Shown: piece by piece, positions 33,651 to 44,595 of the stretch
Position numbering within the stretch: the stretch's first letter is position 1
How the letters are laid out: each line of letters begins with the position of its first letter
Source of the DNA: Lineus longissimus
Lineage: Eukaryota > Nemertea > Pilidiophora > Heteronemertea > Lineidae
Length of the DNA: 64,000 nucleotides
Assembly (NCBI RefSeq): GCF_910592395.1
Contig: NC_088321.1
Coordinates: forward strand, 7,008,001-7,072,000
Direction of reading: 5' to 3'
Notes under the pieces: model-generated
Databases searched by the model: none
Told to the model about the DNA's origin: nothing
What the model saw: only the letters and a program-made list of their open reading frames with translations
Made by a program: the position numbers and the translations under genes

Positions 33651-34940
33651 GCGGGATGAAAACCCAGCCTTAAGAACACATTTAATTGAAGTGTTCAACT
33701 GTTGCATTGGATATTATTCATCAGGCCTAACAGAATAAGATATGATCCACCATGTGCATGTCGCACAGAAGATGAGCGTCAAGGACACTTGGAGATGGAA
33801 GAAATTGATGTATGGTAGGCCTACTCAGATTTCACAGAAGTCTGCCTCAACCTGGGTCGTTTACTTCTTTTTGGAGGGGGGGTCGGGTAACCGGAAACAG
33901 CATTTATTCTGTTAGGTCTTAGAACAGTTGAGGACAGACCTCATCCTTAAACACAGTCTTCTACCTAAAAAATCATGCCTAATGCCTGCCACACACGGTA
34001 CATTTTCATCGTATAGGAATTGGATAGGAAAAACTGGCAACGTGTCTGTCAGGAAACATTGTTCAATTTTTATCGTAAAGGAAAAAAAACTCCACAAATA
34101 GGTTCTGTCCTATTCATTTCGTTCAAAAAATGCTATGCGAAATAATTAATTTGACCGTTTAAGCTGGGGCTACATTTTTATGTCAAATTGACCTTTCGGG
34201 CCGGCGATCATCGACTACAATGCTTTATAGGTACCCGGTATCTGGTTTGTAAAGGGTTAACAATACTAAAAAAAATTATGACCCCACCATACACGATACA
34301 TTACTTGATTGTTCAAAATATTTCCTAAAAAAATATTGATATATATTTTACATCCAACCGATTCTCATGGAAAATCATAGGAAATATTTTAAAGGAAAAT
34401 AGTATATCGTGTATGGCGGTCACAGGGTTAAATACGATTTCAACTTCTTTATAAGCTTTAAGAAATATTTCCACAGCGGCCAAGGCCATCATATTTATGA
34501 CCCCTTGTATATGGGACAAAAAAAGGCATTCTTTTAACACAAAAACATACTCATGGTTAGAATGGGTTTAAAATGCCCAATTATTCATTGTTGGGGCAAA
34601 GAAAGGTGAGATTAACATGTTATATTATAGTATGTTATTTCATTACAAAGAAGATAAAGATTGGGAGCAGGATCAAAATATCACCATTTATTAAGGAATT
34701 TCTCTGTACTTCAATTACAAATTACATGTAGATCGTAAAAATCAAATGATTTTAACAAATGTCTAATATTATTATCTTGCTGGGACAGAATGGGTTAACT
34801 TCTTCCAGTTGGTAAAGTTGACAGTCACTTAACAATTGAACTACTCAATTACAGCATTTATAAAGCTTATTGAAATAGATTCATGTCTGGCAAATAATGC
34901 CTCACGGTGTTGTGGTTTTCTATTGTTAGTTAAGTTCAAT

Positions 34941-35311
34941 ATGGCTATTCCATGCAATACACACACCCAGCAATATGACGTTTTTTCTTGATTTTTCTCG
35001 ATTTTCTGCATGAAGGCAATCTCGGATCAAAATAATTTTTTGTCAGGGTACAGATTATAATGAATTCTAAAGATATTCATATTAATATTTTTAATTTCTT
35101 ACTGTTTTCTACCTTTTTTGCCACTTTTTAGAAACCTCATTGTTTTCCATCCTTAATTACAGATATGCCGAGATTTTCTTTTTTCATCATCTAGAGTTCG
35201 GTCTTTTGTACCATCCATGCAAATTTCATCTTTTAATTCCTACTATAAATACCCTAAAAAAATTTTGGTAATCAGGTCCCTTAGCCGAACATCCCCTTTA
35301 AGTGGGCAAGG
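34941..35311 (-). repeat. Right terminal inverted repeat (371 bp)
   Basis: It pairs with 22419-22789 and ends TTTAAGTGGGCAAGG before TA. Immediately inside and outside these limits the two sides stop matching. Confidence 0.95.
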
Positions 35312-35313
35312 TA

Positions 35314-36611
35314 GCCGACTGGTTATATAACATTGATATACCACAGGGGCACGCTTTATATGTGGGAAATCAGTAAAGCTAGCAGGAATAAGCATGAAAG
35401 CAAAGATATAACATTTAACTCGCGTGTCCCGAAGGCATTAGAAAAATATTTCTATATTCTTGTTTGAATTCAGGGGCCGATTTTAGATCACTGTTGACTT
35501 ATGATGTGTACCCCTGTGTGATAAATGTTAGCCTTTTTGTTCGAGGTGACATACAAGCAAAACAGAAAGGGTCAGAAATGTCGTTTTCCGGATTTTATCC
35601 TGTAAATCGGCGACAAATTTATCATATACCCCATGTGCACTGATCCGGCAGACAAAACATAGAAACAAATGATGTTCTACGGCCTGCGGTCTGGAGCTTT
35701 CATGCTGATCCGGCGACTCGGACCGGTCTCTCTGTGGGTTTTCTTATTTTACCAACCTGAGGATGAATACATTCTTTGTTTAAGCCAGTACGGCTGTGTT
35801 GTACAGCTATAACATGCTAGAATTGATTAATCATGAGTCATTTTGTTTTGGATCAAGATGTTTCGTTATGCACCATGTATTTTGTTTTGTTTTCACAAAT
35901 TTTCAGGAAAATGGCTGATATTGTAACCGAAAAGTCGTTTTACTTGTTTGTCTCCTCCAATCAACTTTATCACTTATGAAATAATATATGAGCTGATTCG
36001 GACTGCATTTGCGGTTCTTTATACGTCTTTTCTATTAATTTTGTCTTTGAGTTTGAACATGGACAAATGTGCCAATTGACCAAACAATTGGCTTTGACTC
36101 TCGCGTGATCGGGTGTGGACTGAAATAATCAGCTAATTATGATCAATTTAGCTTGTTTCGGCGCTTTTCAAACTACATGATTGTATATGATTGACAACCG
36201 AGCTAATCAACAATTGACACTGAATATACCTTCGAGCAGGACTTATGTCACCTAAAATCTAGGTTATCTGTTTATTTAGCAACTCTCAGTTCATGCAAGA
36301 AAACAGATTACAAATACGCATGCACCAAATATTGTTGTTACCCTCTAACACGTCGTTCTACGTTTGGTTTGCCTCCTCCCCCCCCAAAAAAATAGCTGGA
36401 AGCCAAGTGGCGAATCCAGTGCTCTAGATCCAGGTCTTCCCCAACCCCAACCGTTGGGTGCCGTGCTAAAATGGATTCATCATCCATGAATGCTCAAAAT
36501 AAAGGTTTAATTGAACATGCATAATGTGGTCAAATGATTTTTTTTTTTCATTTTCCATTTTGAAAAACCACGACGAGATTGATGCAATAGGAGACAAGGG
36601 AGACAAGTTAT
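35314..36611. other. Intergenic sequence without recognised feature
   Basis: AT-rich DNA to the right of the 12.9-kb element. No exon, RNA gene or clear repeat. Confidence 0.4.
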
Positions 36612-36748
36612 GGAACTGACACCAAACTGGAGGTATTGCATTGGTTGTCTCACCGAACCCGAGGCGTAGTCGAGGTGTTGGCCAACAATTTAGCGCCACC
36701 TAGGCGGTTTATGTGAGACGATCAATACCGACAGTGAGGTATCAATTT
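36612..36748. mobile_element. MITE, inverted copy of the 439-582 family
   Basis: GGAACTGACACCAAACTGGA..GTATTGCATTGGTTGTCTCAC opposes GTGAGACGATCAATACCGAC and AGTGAGGTATCAATTT. The interior shares TTTAGCGCCACC and GGCGGTTT with the copy at 439-582, in reverse order of ends. Confidence 0.7.
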
Positions 36749-38299
36749 CTATTCTAAAACATCTCAAATTAAAGACCAAAAAGTGGTTGTAAGTGTTTCT
36801 TGACTGCTGCCATATTTTGCACCTTATACCCAAGCGGTCGTGGTTGCCGAACCATAACTGCTGAATTCAAAACGAGGCTTCATTGGCACATGGTGCGTTT
36901 ACACTGTAAACGGTGGTTCATTATAAAGTTAATTATTGGCCCTGTCAGCTGGTATTGACGCCAGTAGACCAGGGCCAGGTTGTTCAAAAGCACATAAGTC
37001 ATGCACACAAACACTTGATTTTCGAGGTATTTCTCACCGACTCGTTATTTGGTCAAGAGTCATGAAGTTTTTTACAAGGTTCTCGAGTAGCTAATCAGGT
37101 ACGGTCCGCACAATCTGGGTAAATTGCAGGTTTCGATAGTCGAAAAAGATATGATTTAGGCATTTGGTTCATACAAGTATGCACATACATAATATAACAA
37201 GTTTCTGGAGTATAACATGAAATAGACACTCTAGTTTAACTGAACTAACTGCTCCATGTAAACTCTAGTTTGACTGATCTAACAGCTCCATAAGTTATAA
37301 GGTAGGTTTCGATATTATTCTTTATGAAAGTTTTCCCCCATTCCTCGTAAGACTAATTGTACTCACGACGATTTACGAGTGTCGTGTGAATGAATTGGCG
37401 CTGTATTTGATGACACGACCAACCTTCGTAGTTCGTAGTTCGTATTGCTTGTGAAACCTGCCTCTAAGGAGCTCGACACATACGCCAATAACATGTCTCA
37501 ATGACCACCTTCGTGACTTGTCCACCCAATTTGAATCTCAATACATATATCGACATTGTGAAAGTGATCGAGTGTATCTACTAAGTGAGACCGGACCGGA
37601 CATGATGACGCTGCCTGCAACAGCGCATCTGGAGCTACCGCCATTTCGGCTACACCTCCTAATGCTAAAGCAATTAACTCTTTCTAAAAGAATTGAATGC
37701 TCATTTAAAACATGGGAGGCCGTTCTCTGGAAAAAAAAGTACAGACTCCCGCCTTTGAAATTAGTATTCACTACGTTTTGAAAGAGTTCTATCGTTGAAG
37801 GATTTCAAGTTCTAGCCAAAATGGCGGTGCCTACGGCCAACCCTTAATAAATTTCTTCAATGAAACAAAACCCCTGTACAAATTGTGTGAAGTAAAATTT
37901 CTCATACGCTGTAACATCGGGCCTTTTTCTGGAGCGGTTGTGGTGAATAGACTAAAACGCTGGGGCATGATGTAACAGCCATATGCAATATTTCTGACCA
38001 TCTTGCATCGAACTATAGAGTAATTCATGCATTCGCCCCATGACTGTGCATCAAGATATTACGACTTCTAGAAAAGCAAACCACGTTGCACGCACTGGCC
38101 CACAGCATCAACAGATAATAAATCACATCATTTTCTAGAGTACAAAAAGAAATACAATACCAGAATACAATACCAGCATGAGTATTTGCAAGTTATATAG
38201 TACAGACAGGCTACATTTCACGCACTGGACCTTTAAGGAGTACGAAAGGAAATTTCTATTACAAGTTTCTAGAGAAACTAAACAATTATCTACGCACTT
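36749..38299. other. Intergenic sequence without recognised feature
   Basis: No gene-like signal apart from short isolated open frames (for example 37518-37781, both strands). No clear repeat. Confidence 0.4.
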
Positions 38300-39235
38300 T
38301 GTCCATTATAAGGCCAAGCATACCCAGGCAAAATTATCTGTGAAAAATCTATATAGAATCTATGAAAAATCTATAGTGGATATGGCAAACAAGCATACCC
38401 AGGCAAAATTATCTGAAACATCTATATAGAATCCATTAGAAATCTATATAGAATCTATAAAAAATCCATAGTGGATATGGCAAACAAGCATACCCAGGCC
38501 AAATTAACTGTGAAAAATCTATATAGAATCTATGAAAAATCTATAGTGGATATGGCAAACAAGCATACCCAGGCCAAATTAACTATGAAAAATCTATATA
38601 GAATCTATGAAAAAGCTATAGTGGATATGGCAAACAAGCATACCCAGGCAAAATTATCTGTGAAAAATCTATATAGAATCTATGAAAAAGCTATAGTGGA
38701 TATGGCAAACAAGCATATCCAGGCAAAATTATCTGTGAAAAATCTATATAGAATCTATGAAAAAGCTATAGTGGATATGGCAAACAAGCATACCCAGGCA
38801 AAATTATCTGAAACATCTATATAGAATCCATTAGAAATCTATATAGAATCTATAAAAAATCCATAGTGGATATGGCAAACAAGCATACCCAGGCCAAATT
38901 ATCTGTGAAAAATCTATATAGAATCTATGAAAAAGCTATAGTGGATATGGCAAACAAGCATATCCAGGAAAAATTATCTGTGAAAAATCTATATAGAATC
39001 TATGAAAAAGCTATAGTGGATATGGCAAACAAGCATATCCAGGCAAAATTATCTGTGAAAAATCTATATAGAATCTATGAAAAAGCTATAGTGGATATGG
39101 TAAACAAGCATATCCAGGCAAAATTATCTGTGAAAAATCTATATAGAATCTATGAAAAAGCTATAATGGATATGGCAAACAAGCATACCCAGGCAAAATT
39201 TTCGGTGAAATCTATATAGAATCTATGAAAAATCT
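38300..39235 (+). repeat. 75-bp minisatellite (about 12 units)
   Basis: The unit is GTGGATATGGCAAACAAGCA, CCAGGCAAAATTATCTGTG and AATCTATATAGAATCTATG. The period is 75 bp (25 codons), so it translates as repeats of MANKHTQAKLSVKNLYRIYE. A deleted variant (ATCTGAAACATCTATATAG) at 38413 and 38808 introduces stops, so translation is probably incidental. AGAATCTATATAG-type sequence makes it rich in short palindromes. Confidence 0.9.
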
Positions 39236-39829
39236 ATATAGGACATTTTTGCTATATAGATTCGCATGTTGGCCAGTATGCATCGACATGATTTTGTTAC
39301 CCAATACAGAGCTTATAAATGAGTCTTATACAATGCAATAACAAGAATACATTAATTAGCACAAATAAGCTTCCATCAAATTTGCAAACTTCTGCGAATA
39401 TCTTCGCGTTACTAAAAATATAGCTCGATCATGAACAGGGCCAGTTTATAGGGCCAGCAGAAGCACATAAAGCCGTGTAGTATTTCGGCTTCCAACAGAG
39501 CCGCATCCGCACTGATTTCCCCCCAGTAAATACAATGTACTATCAAAAATGGCCTTGAAAATATACCAACAAGATGCGAACCTTGTATGCTATACTCCTT
39601 TTGTGACTATAGTATCCAGTCCGTGAATTGTAATGCATACAATCATCAAACACTTTTAATCATGTGCGAACATTTGAGTATCATCTCGCATTTTCAAAGG
39701 CTAACTTAATAATTTGCCGAGCTGCATGGTTTGTCAATGCTTATGCTTTACCTTAGAGAAAAATAAACACTTTAAAAATAAGATTTTTTCTGGCCACAAT
39801 GGGTCATCTGCCCTCTATGATCATGTCCT

Positions 39830-40190
39830 ATCTTTTTTGTACAAAATACAATTCAAACATTAGCTCACGTGTATCAAACTACTAAAATAGTCTAGAGTAC
39901 AAAAGGCAATAAAATGCACTGGTTCACGTGTTTCAAACTAAAACAAATTTCTAGATTACAATCGACAATACAGTATATACTGATTCACGTGTATCAAACT
40001 ACTACTACATGTTTCTCGAGTACAAAGGACAAATTCGATTCAATATAATTAATGCACTGGTTTATGTGATGTGCATTGAAATATTACACGTGTCTAGTGT
40101 TCAGAAAGCGTTTACCATACGAGGCACTGGTTCATGTGTATCAATATACTTAGTACTACAGTTTTGTAGAATGCAACAGGCAACACAAGT
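39830..40190. repeat. Diverged minisatellite, ~66-70 bp
   Basis: TTCACGTGTATCAAACTACT followed by TTCTAGA(G/T)TACAA recurs four to five times with irregular spacing. Related fragments lie at 38080-38290, suggesting one older array broken by the 75-bp repeat. Confidence 0.5.
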
Positions 40191-40666
40191 CACGCATTGA
40201 CAAGCATCAATATCCTGGAAAGTCGCCGTTGCGGGAGATCAGAAAAAGCCTTGATTTTTATTTACACACTGGTGGGCAGTGTCACAATTCAATGGCTCCT
40301 CTCAGCCATTAGGGTCTCGCTACCTTCGCATATTCTGATTTCCCTCTTCGGCCAATGTCGACCTATTCCAATGTCTTCGCGCCGCATATAATACCAGTAG
40401 AACAAAATTAGTCGCATGTTTCCAATTTTATATCAGGTTATCTAAAAAAAAACCACTACGTCTCGCTTTTTAAAGTACAATACATCAAATGCTATCTAAC
40501 GGAAATCACTGAAAAGTTGCCCTCTTGTGGCCATTGATATTATCTAGAAGAACAAAAAGTTGCAAATCAATAGACTTCATATTATTCATGTAGAGCTTAA
40601 TTGAAAAGTGTGTGTAAAAAATGCAGTATCATTTCAGAATCGGCGCCATTGTGTTTGCGAGGACCA

Positions 40667-41036
40667 GGTACTAGCTTTTAGCACGTACTGTGACTTTATC
40701 AAGTATGAGCAAAAAAGTGAAAGGTCCAAGTTGATACATGCAATGCGACGCATTAAATAAAACAAACAACAAGCATGAGATTGGTGAACTAAAAACAAAA
40801 TAACATATCATAATAGTGCGTCATTTCCTCTGTGCAGCCTACTGGTGTTTACTCTGTAGTTACATCATGTCACACCTTGATATTGTCTACGTTTAAACCT
40901 TATTAACTCTGATCGCTGTGTTTTTCTGTGATTTTCAATCGAGGGCATACAATTTTCATTGCATGTATCAAACTTGGATTTTTCACTTTTTTGCTCATAC
41001 TTGATAAAGACACAGTACATACCAAAAGCTAGTACC
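40667..41036. repeat. Foldback with ~79-bp arms
   Basis: The left arm 40667-40745 (GGTACTAGCTTTTAGCACGT..ATACATGCAATG) is the reverse complement of 40958-41036 with few mismatches, around a ~210-bp spacer. It looks like a MITE or foldback element. No coding frame. Confidence 0.75.
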
Positions 41037-41640
41037 GGTGTAACATCTGTGGTTGTTTCCCATGTGTCAGTGTTTCCAAACAATAGGCAGCTAGAGAGAC
41101 CATGACTTTTCAATAGGGGGGATACACAGAAAAACTCGTCAATCTATTTTTGAGCGTTCCCAAACAATGAGGGGAAACACTCAAAAACAGAAACACTCAA
41201 AAACATTACACCGGGTCCTCGGACCAAATTATACAGTCTATCATGAAAACGGTGTGACTTTCAATCTTTACGTACATATTAATGGGCCACTTCATAGGAA
41301 CCGTTTTTTCATTGACTATTAATGTATCTATTGATGATTATGATAAGTGATCAGTTCTATCAAATGCCTCATTATTTTTCAAAGCAGATTCTACAATGAT
41401 TGTTGACAAACAGATACCTGGCTCACCTACCCATTGTATATGTAGGTTATGATCGTTTTCAGAATTGCCTTCGGCGGGGCTGGTGAGGCTTGTAGTGCCA
41501 TAAATCTACATCATCCAGATGTGGTCTACCTAATTTCACTCTCACCCCATGGATCAACATTCCTCAACAAAACTAAATCCTAATTAATACAGCCCTGATG
41601 GGTCCATCACAACAATTAGCAAATTAATAAGCGATCAATG
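41037..41640. other. Intergenic sequence, low complexity in part
   Basis: A short AAACACTCAAAAACA repeat lies near 41170-41205; otherwise featureless. Confidence 0.4.
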
Positions 41641-41914
41641 TGCATATTTTAGAATTTAACAAACTCCGTAAAATAAAAATTACAGATTATCTCGCATATA
41701 TTTTTTGATATAGATTTGATAATCGACATTTTCGCCTGTGTAAAATGTCATTGAACGGGCATATACGTCCTCTGCATGTGTCTATTTTGTCTACTTTCTC
41801 ACAATAGACAGTCCTATGGTGACTTGGGGACTTTCCTCTTCTTGGAGTCAACATCAGAAGAATCACTACTTGACCTACGACGTTTTGGGCGTTGCATGTA
41901 GTCTGAAGATGTAC

Positions 41915-41977
41915 CTGCAGTTTCCAAGTCAGCTGAAGAAGAATAATAATTTGAATAATTACTTCCATGGTTAAGAG
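41915..41977 (-). CDS. Tandem cassette exon 1 (possible terminal exon)
   Basis: 63 nt with split phases (two bases first, one last), encoding LNHGSNYSNYYSSSADLETA. If the donor is ignored, the frame runs on through GTSSDYMQRPKRRRSSSDSS and a nuclear-localisation-like KKRKVPKSP to TAG near 41819. This copy may therefore be the original last exon of a minus-strand gene. Product not recognised. Confidence 0.55.
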
Positions 41978-42522
41978 CTGAAATGAAAATGATATCGTTT
42001 TAAGTTGAACACCTTTTTAATGTATATTTGCCGTGGCCAAAATGGCGTGTATATCACTTTATTTCAAACAAAACATCATTAAGCAAGTGTTGATGATAGC
42101 TGGCTTTCTTAATTATCATTTGCAAGGAAAGAATGCATGAACCTTCGTTCACCTGGTTGCAAATCTCTGCATAATTTCGTCCGCACATGCAACAAAAGCA
42201 AATGAATAAGCGATCAATGTGCATATTTTAGTATAGTCTTATAGTATAGCAGTCTTTAAAACTCAGTAAAATAAAAAAAATACAGATTATCTCGCATGTA
42301 ATTGTTTCATAAATATTTGATAATCGACACTTTCGCCTGTGTATAATGTCGTTGAACGGGCATATAATTATGTCATCTAGTGTCCATTTCGTCTACTTTC
42401 TCACAAAAGACAGTCCTGTGGTGACTCAGAGACTTTTTCCTCATTTTGGCAACAACATCAGAAGTATCACTTCTTGACCTACGCCGTTTTAGGAGTTGCA
42501 TATACATTGTAGTAAGATATAC

Positions 42523-42585
42523 CTGCAGTTTCCAAGTCATCCGATGAAGAAGAATCATCTGAATTATAACTTCCATGGTAAAGAT
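42523..42585 (-). CDS. Tandem cassette exon 2
   Basis: 63 nt, acceptor TATTTCAG, donor GTATAT, encoding LYHGSYNSDDSSSSDDLETA. Read-through past the donor soon hits a stop because of a small indel relative to copy 1. Confidence 0.5.
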
Positions 42586-43139
42586 CTGAAATAAAAAATA
42601 CTACCGATTTAAGTTGAATAACTTTTTTAATGAAGATTTGCCGTGATTGCCGTGGCCCAAATGGCGTGTATCACTTTATTTCAAACAAAACATCATAAAG
42701 CAAGTGTTGATGATAGCTGGCTTTCTAAATTATCATTTGCAAGGAATGATTGCATGTACCTTCGTTCACCTGGTTGCAAATCTCTGCATAATTTCGTCCG
42801 CCCATGCAACAATATCAAATGAATAAGCGATCAATGTGCTTATTTTAGTAGAGCCTTGTAGTATAGCAGTCTTCAAAACTCAGTAAAAAAAAGAAAAAAA
42901 AGAAGATTGTCTCGTACATGTATATAATTGTTTCATAAAGATTTGATAATCGAAAATTTCGCCTGTGTATAATGTCGTTGAACGGGCATATAATTATGTC
43001 ATCTAGTGTCCATTTCGTCTAGTTTTTCACAATAGACAGACCTATGGAGACTCGGAGAATTTCCTCATTTTGGTAACAACATCAGAAGTATCACTTCTTG
43101 ACCTACGCCGTTTTAGGTGTTGCATTGAGTAAGATGTAC

Positions 43140-43202
43140 CTGCAGTTTCCAAGTCACCCAAAGAAGAAAAAGGATCTAGATAACGACTTCCATCACCAAG
43201 AA
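43140..43202 (-). CDS. Tandem cassette exon 3
   Basis: 63 nt, acceptor ACTTCAG, donor GTACAT, encoding LGDGSRYLDPFSSLGDLETA. Read-through continues MQHLKRRRSRSDTSDVVTK and ends at a TAG in the same relative place as copy 1. Confidence 0.5.
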
Positions 43203-43738
43203 CTGAAGTGAAAATGCTATCGTTTTAAGTTGAACAACTTTTTTAATGAATATTTGCCGTAATCAAAATGGCGTGTATTACTTTATTTCCAACAAAACAT
43301 CATAAAGCAACTATTGATGACAGCTGGCTTTCTTAATTATCATTTGCAAGGAATGATTGCATGTACCTTCGTTCACCTGGTTGCAAATCTCTACATAATT
43401 TCATCCGCACATGCAACAATATCAAATGAATAAGCGATCAATGTGCATATTTTAGTAGAGCCTTATAGTATAGCAGTCTTCAAAACTCAGTAAAATAAAA
43501 TAAAAAAGATTATCTCGCATATAATTGTTTCATATAGATTTGATAATCGACAATTTCGCCTGTGTATAATGTCGTTGAACGGGCATATAATTATGTCATC
43601 TAGTGTCCATTTCGTCTACTTTCTCACAATAGACAGTCCTGTGGTGACTCAGAGACTTTTTCCTCATTTTGGTAACAACATCAGAAGTATCACTTCTTGA
43701 CCTACGCCGTTTTAGGTGTTGCATTGAGTAAGATGTAC

Positions 43739-43801
43739 CTGCAGTTTCGAAGTCACCCAAAGAAGAAAAAGGATCTAGATAACGACTTGCATCACCAAGA
43801 A
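43739..43801 (-). CDS. Tandem cassette exon 4
   Basis: 63 nt, acceptor ATTTCAG, donor GTACAT, encoding LGDASRYLDPFSSLGDFETA. It differs from copy 3 by two bases, both changing an amino acid. Confidence 0.5.
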
Positions 43802-44337
43802 CTGAAATGAAAATGCTATCGTTTTAAGTTAAACAACTTTTTTAATGTATATTTGCCGTGATCAAAATGGCGTGTATCACTTTATTTCAAACAAAACATC
43901 ATAAAGCAAGTGTTGATGATAGCTGGCTTTCTTAATTATCATTTGCAAGGAATGATTGCATGTACCTTCGTTTAACTGGTTGCAAATCTCTGCATGATTT
44001 TGTCCGCACATGCAAAAATAGCAAATGAACAAGCGATCAATGTGCATATTTTAGTATAGTCTGATAGTGTAGCAGTCTTCAAAACTCAGTAAAATAAAAA
44101 CATACAGATTATCTCGCATGTAATTGTTTTATATAGATTTGATAATCGACAATTTCGCCTGTGTATAATGTCGATGAACGGGCATATAATTATGTCCTCT
44201 AGTGTCCATTTCGTCTACTTTCTCACAAAAGACAGTCCTATGGAAAATCAGAGACTTTTTCCTCATTTTGGTAACAACATCAGAAGTATCACTTTTTGAC
44301 CTACACCGTTTTAGGTGTTGCATTGAGTAAGATGTAC

Positions 44338-44400
44338 CTGCAGTTTCCAAGCCATCGAAAGAAGAAACAGGATGTAAATAACGACTTCCACCGCCAACAA
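44338..44400 (-). CDS. Tandem cassette exon 5
   Basis: 63 nt, acceptor ATTTCAG, donor GTACAT, encoding LGGGSRYLHPVSSFDGLETA. It is the most upstream copy on the minus strand. Flanking exons of the gene were not recognised at higher coordinates. Confidence 0.5.
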
Positions 44401-44595
44401 CTGAAATGAAAATGCTATCGTTTTAAGTTGAACAACTTTTTTAATGTAGATTTGCCGTGATCAAAATGGCGTGTATCACTTAATTTCAAACAAAACATCA
44501 TAAAGCAAGTGTTGATAATAGCTGGCTTTCTTAATTATCATTTACAAGGAACGATTGCATTTACCTACGTTCACCTGGTTGCAAATCTCAAATAG

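Larger units (their letters stand above)
30928..34940. other. 3' non-coding part of the 12.9-kb element
   Basis: It holds three diverged ~115-bp units at about 31110-31400 (GAGTTGAAGGACAATCGTAA), a 46-bp minisatellite (31545-32120), a 33-bp repeat (33510-33640) and a poly-G run near 32834. No convincing gene. Open frames at 33284-33738 arise from the 33-bp repeat. Confidence 0.5.
22419..35311 (+). mobile_element. 12.9-kb TIR DNA transposon with transposase-USP gene
   Basis: The ends are long inverted repeats, 22419-22789 and 34941-35311 (371 bp each). By eye they are identical apart from about three changes near the tips. The outer tips are TA|CCTTGCC at the left and GGCAAGG|TA at the right, suggesting a TA target duplication. 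Inside, on the + strand, are a C2H2-like ORF (23590-24072), a possible small exon (26495-26575) and a long DDE transposase-like/USP gene (27643-30927). About 4 kb of non-coding sequence with minisatellites and a nested MITE completes it. The near-identical ends suggest recent mobility or conversion between ends. The transposase fold is of the DDE_Tnp_4 type, related to Harbinger and ISL2EU; the exact superfamily is not resolved. Confidence 0.85.
41640..44595 (-). repeat. ~600-bp tandem array, five units, each with an exon-like cassette (minus strand)
   Basis: The marker GCCTGTGTA(T)AATGTCG recurs at 41734, 42335, 42961, 43558 and 44157 (spacing 601, 626, 597, 599). On the minus strand every unit contains an ATTTCAG (or ACTTCAG) acceptor, a 63-nt open segment ending GAAACTGCAG, and a donor GTACAT or GTATAT. 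The spacers differ by indels while the cassettes are all exactly 63 nt. Confidence 0.9.

Noticed and set aside
33284-33738. Overlapping ORFs on both strands in the giant element
   Set aside because: They arise from a 33-bp repeat (a multiple of three) and differ in sequence type from the element's real genes.
38178-39219. Repeat protein MANKHTQAKLSVKNLYRIYE..
   Set aside because: A 75-bp minisatellite read in a frame kept open by its length; variant units contain stops and there is no splice or promoter context.
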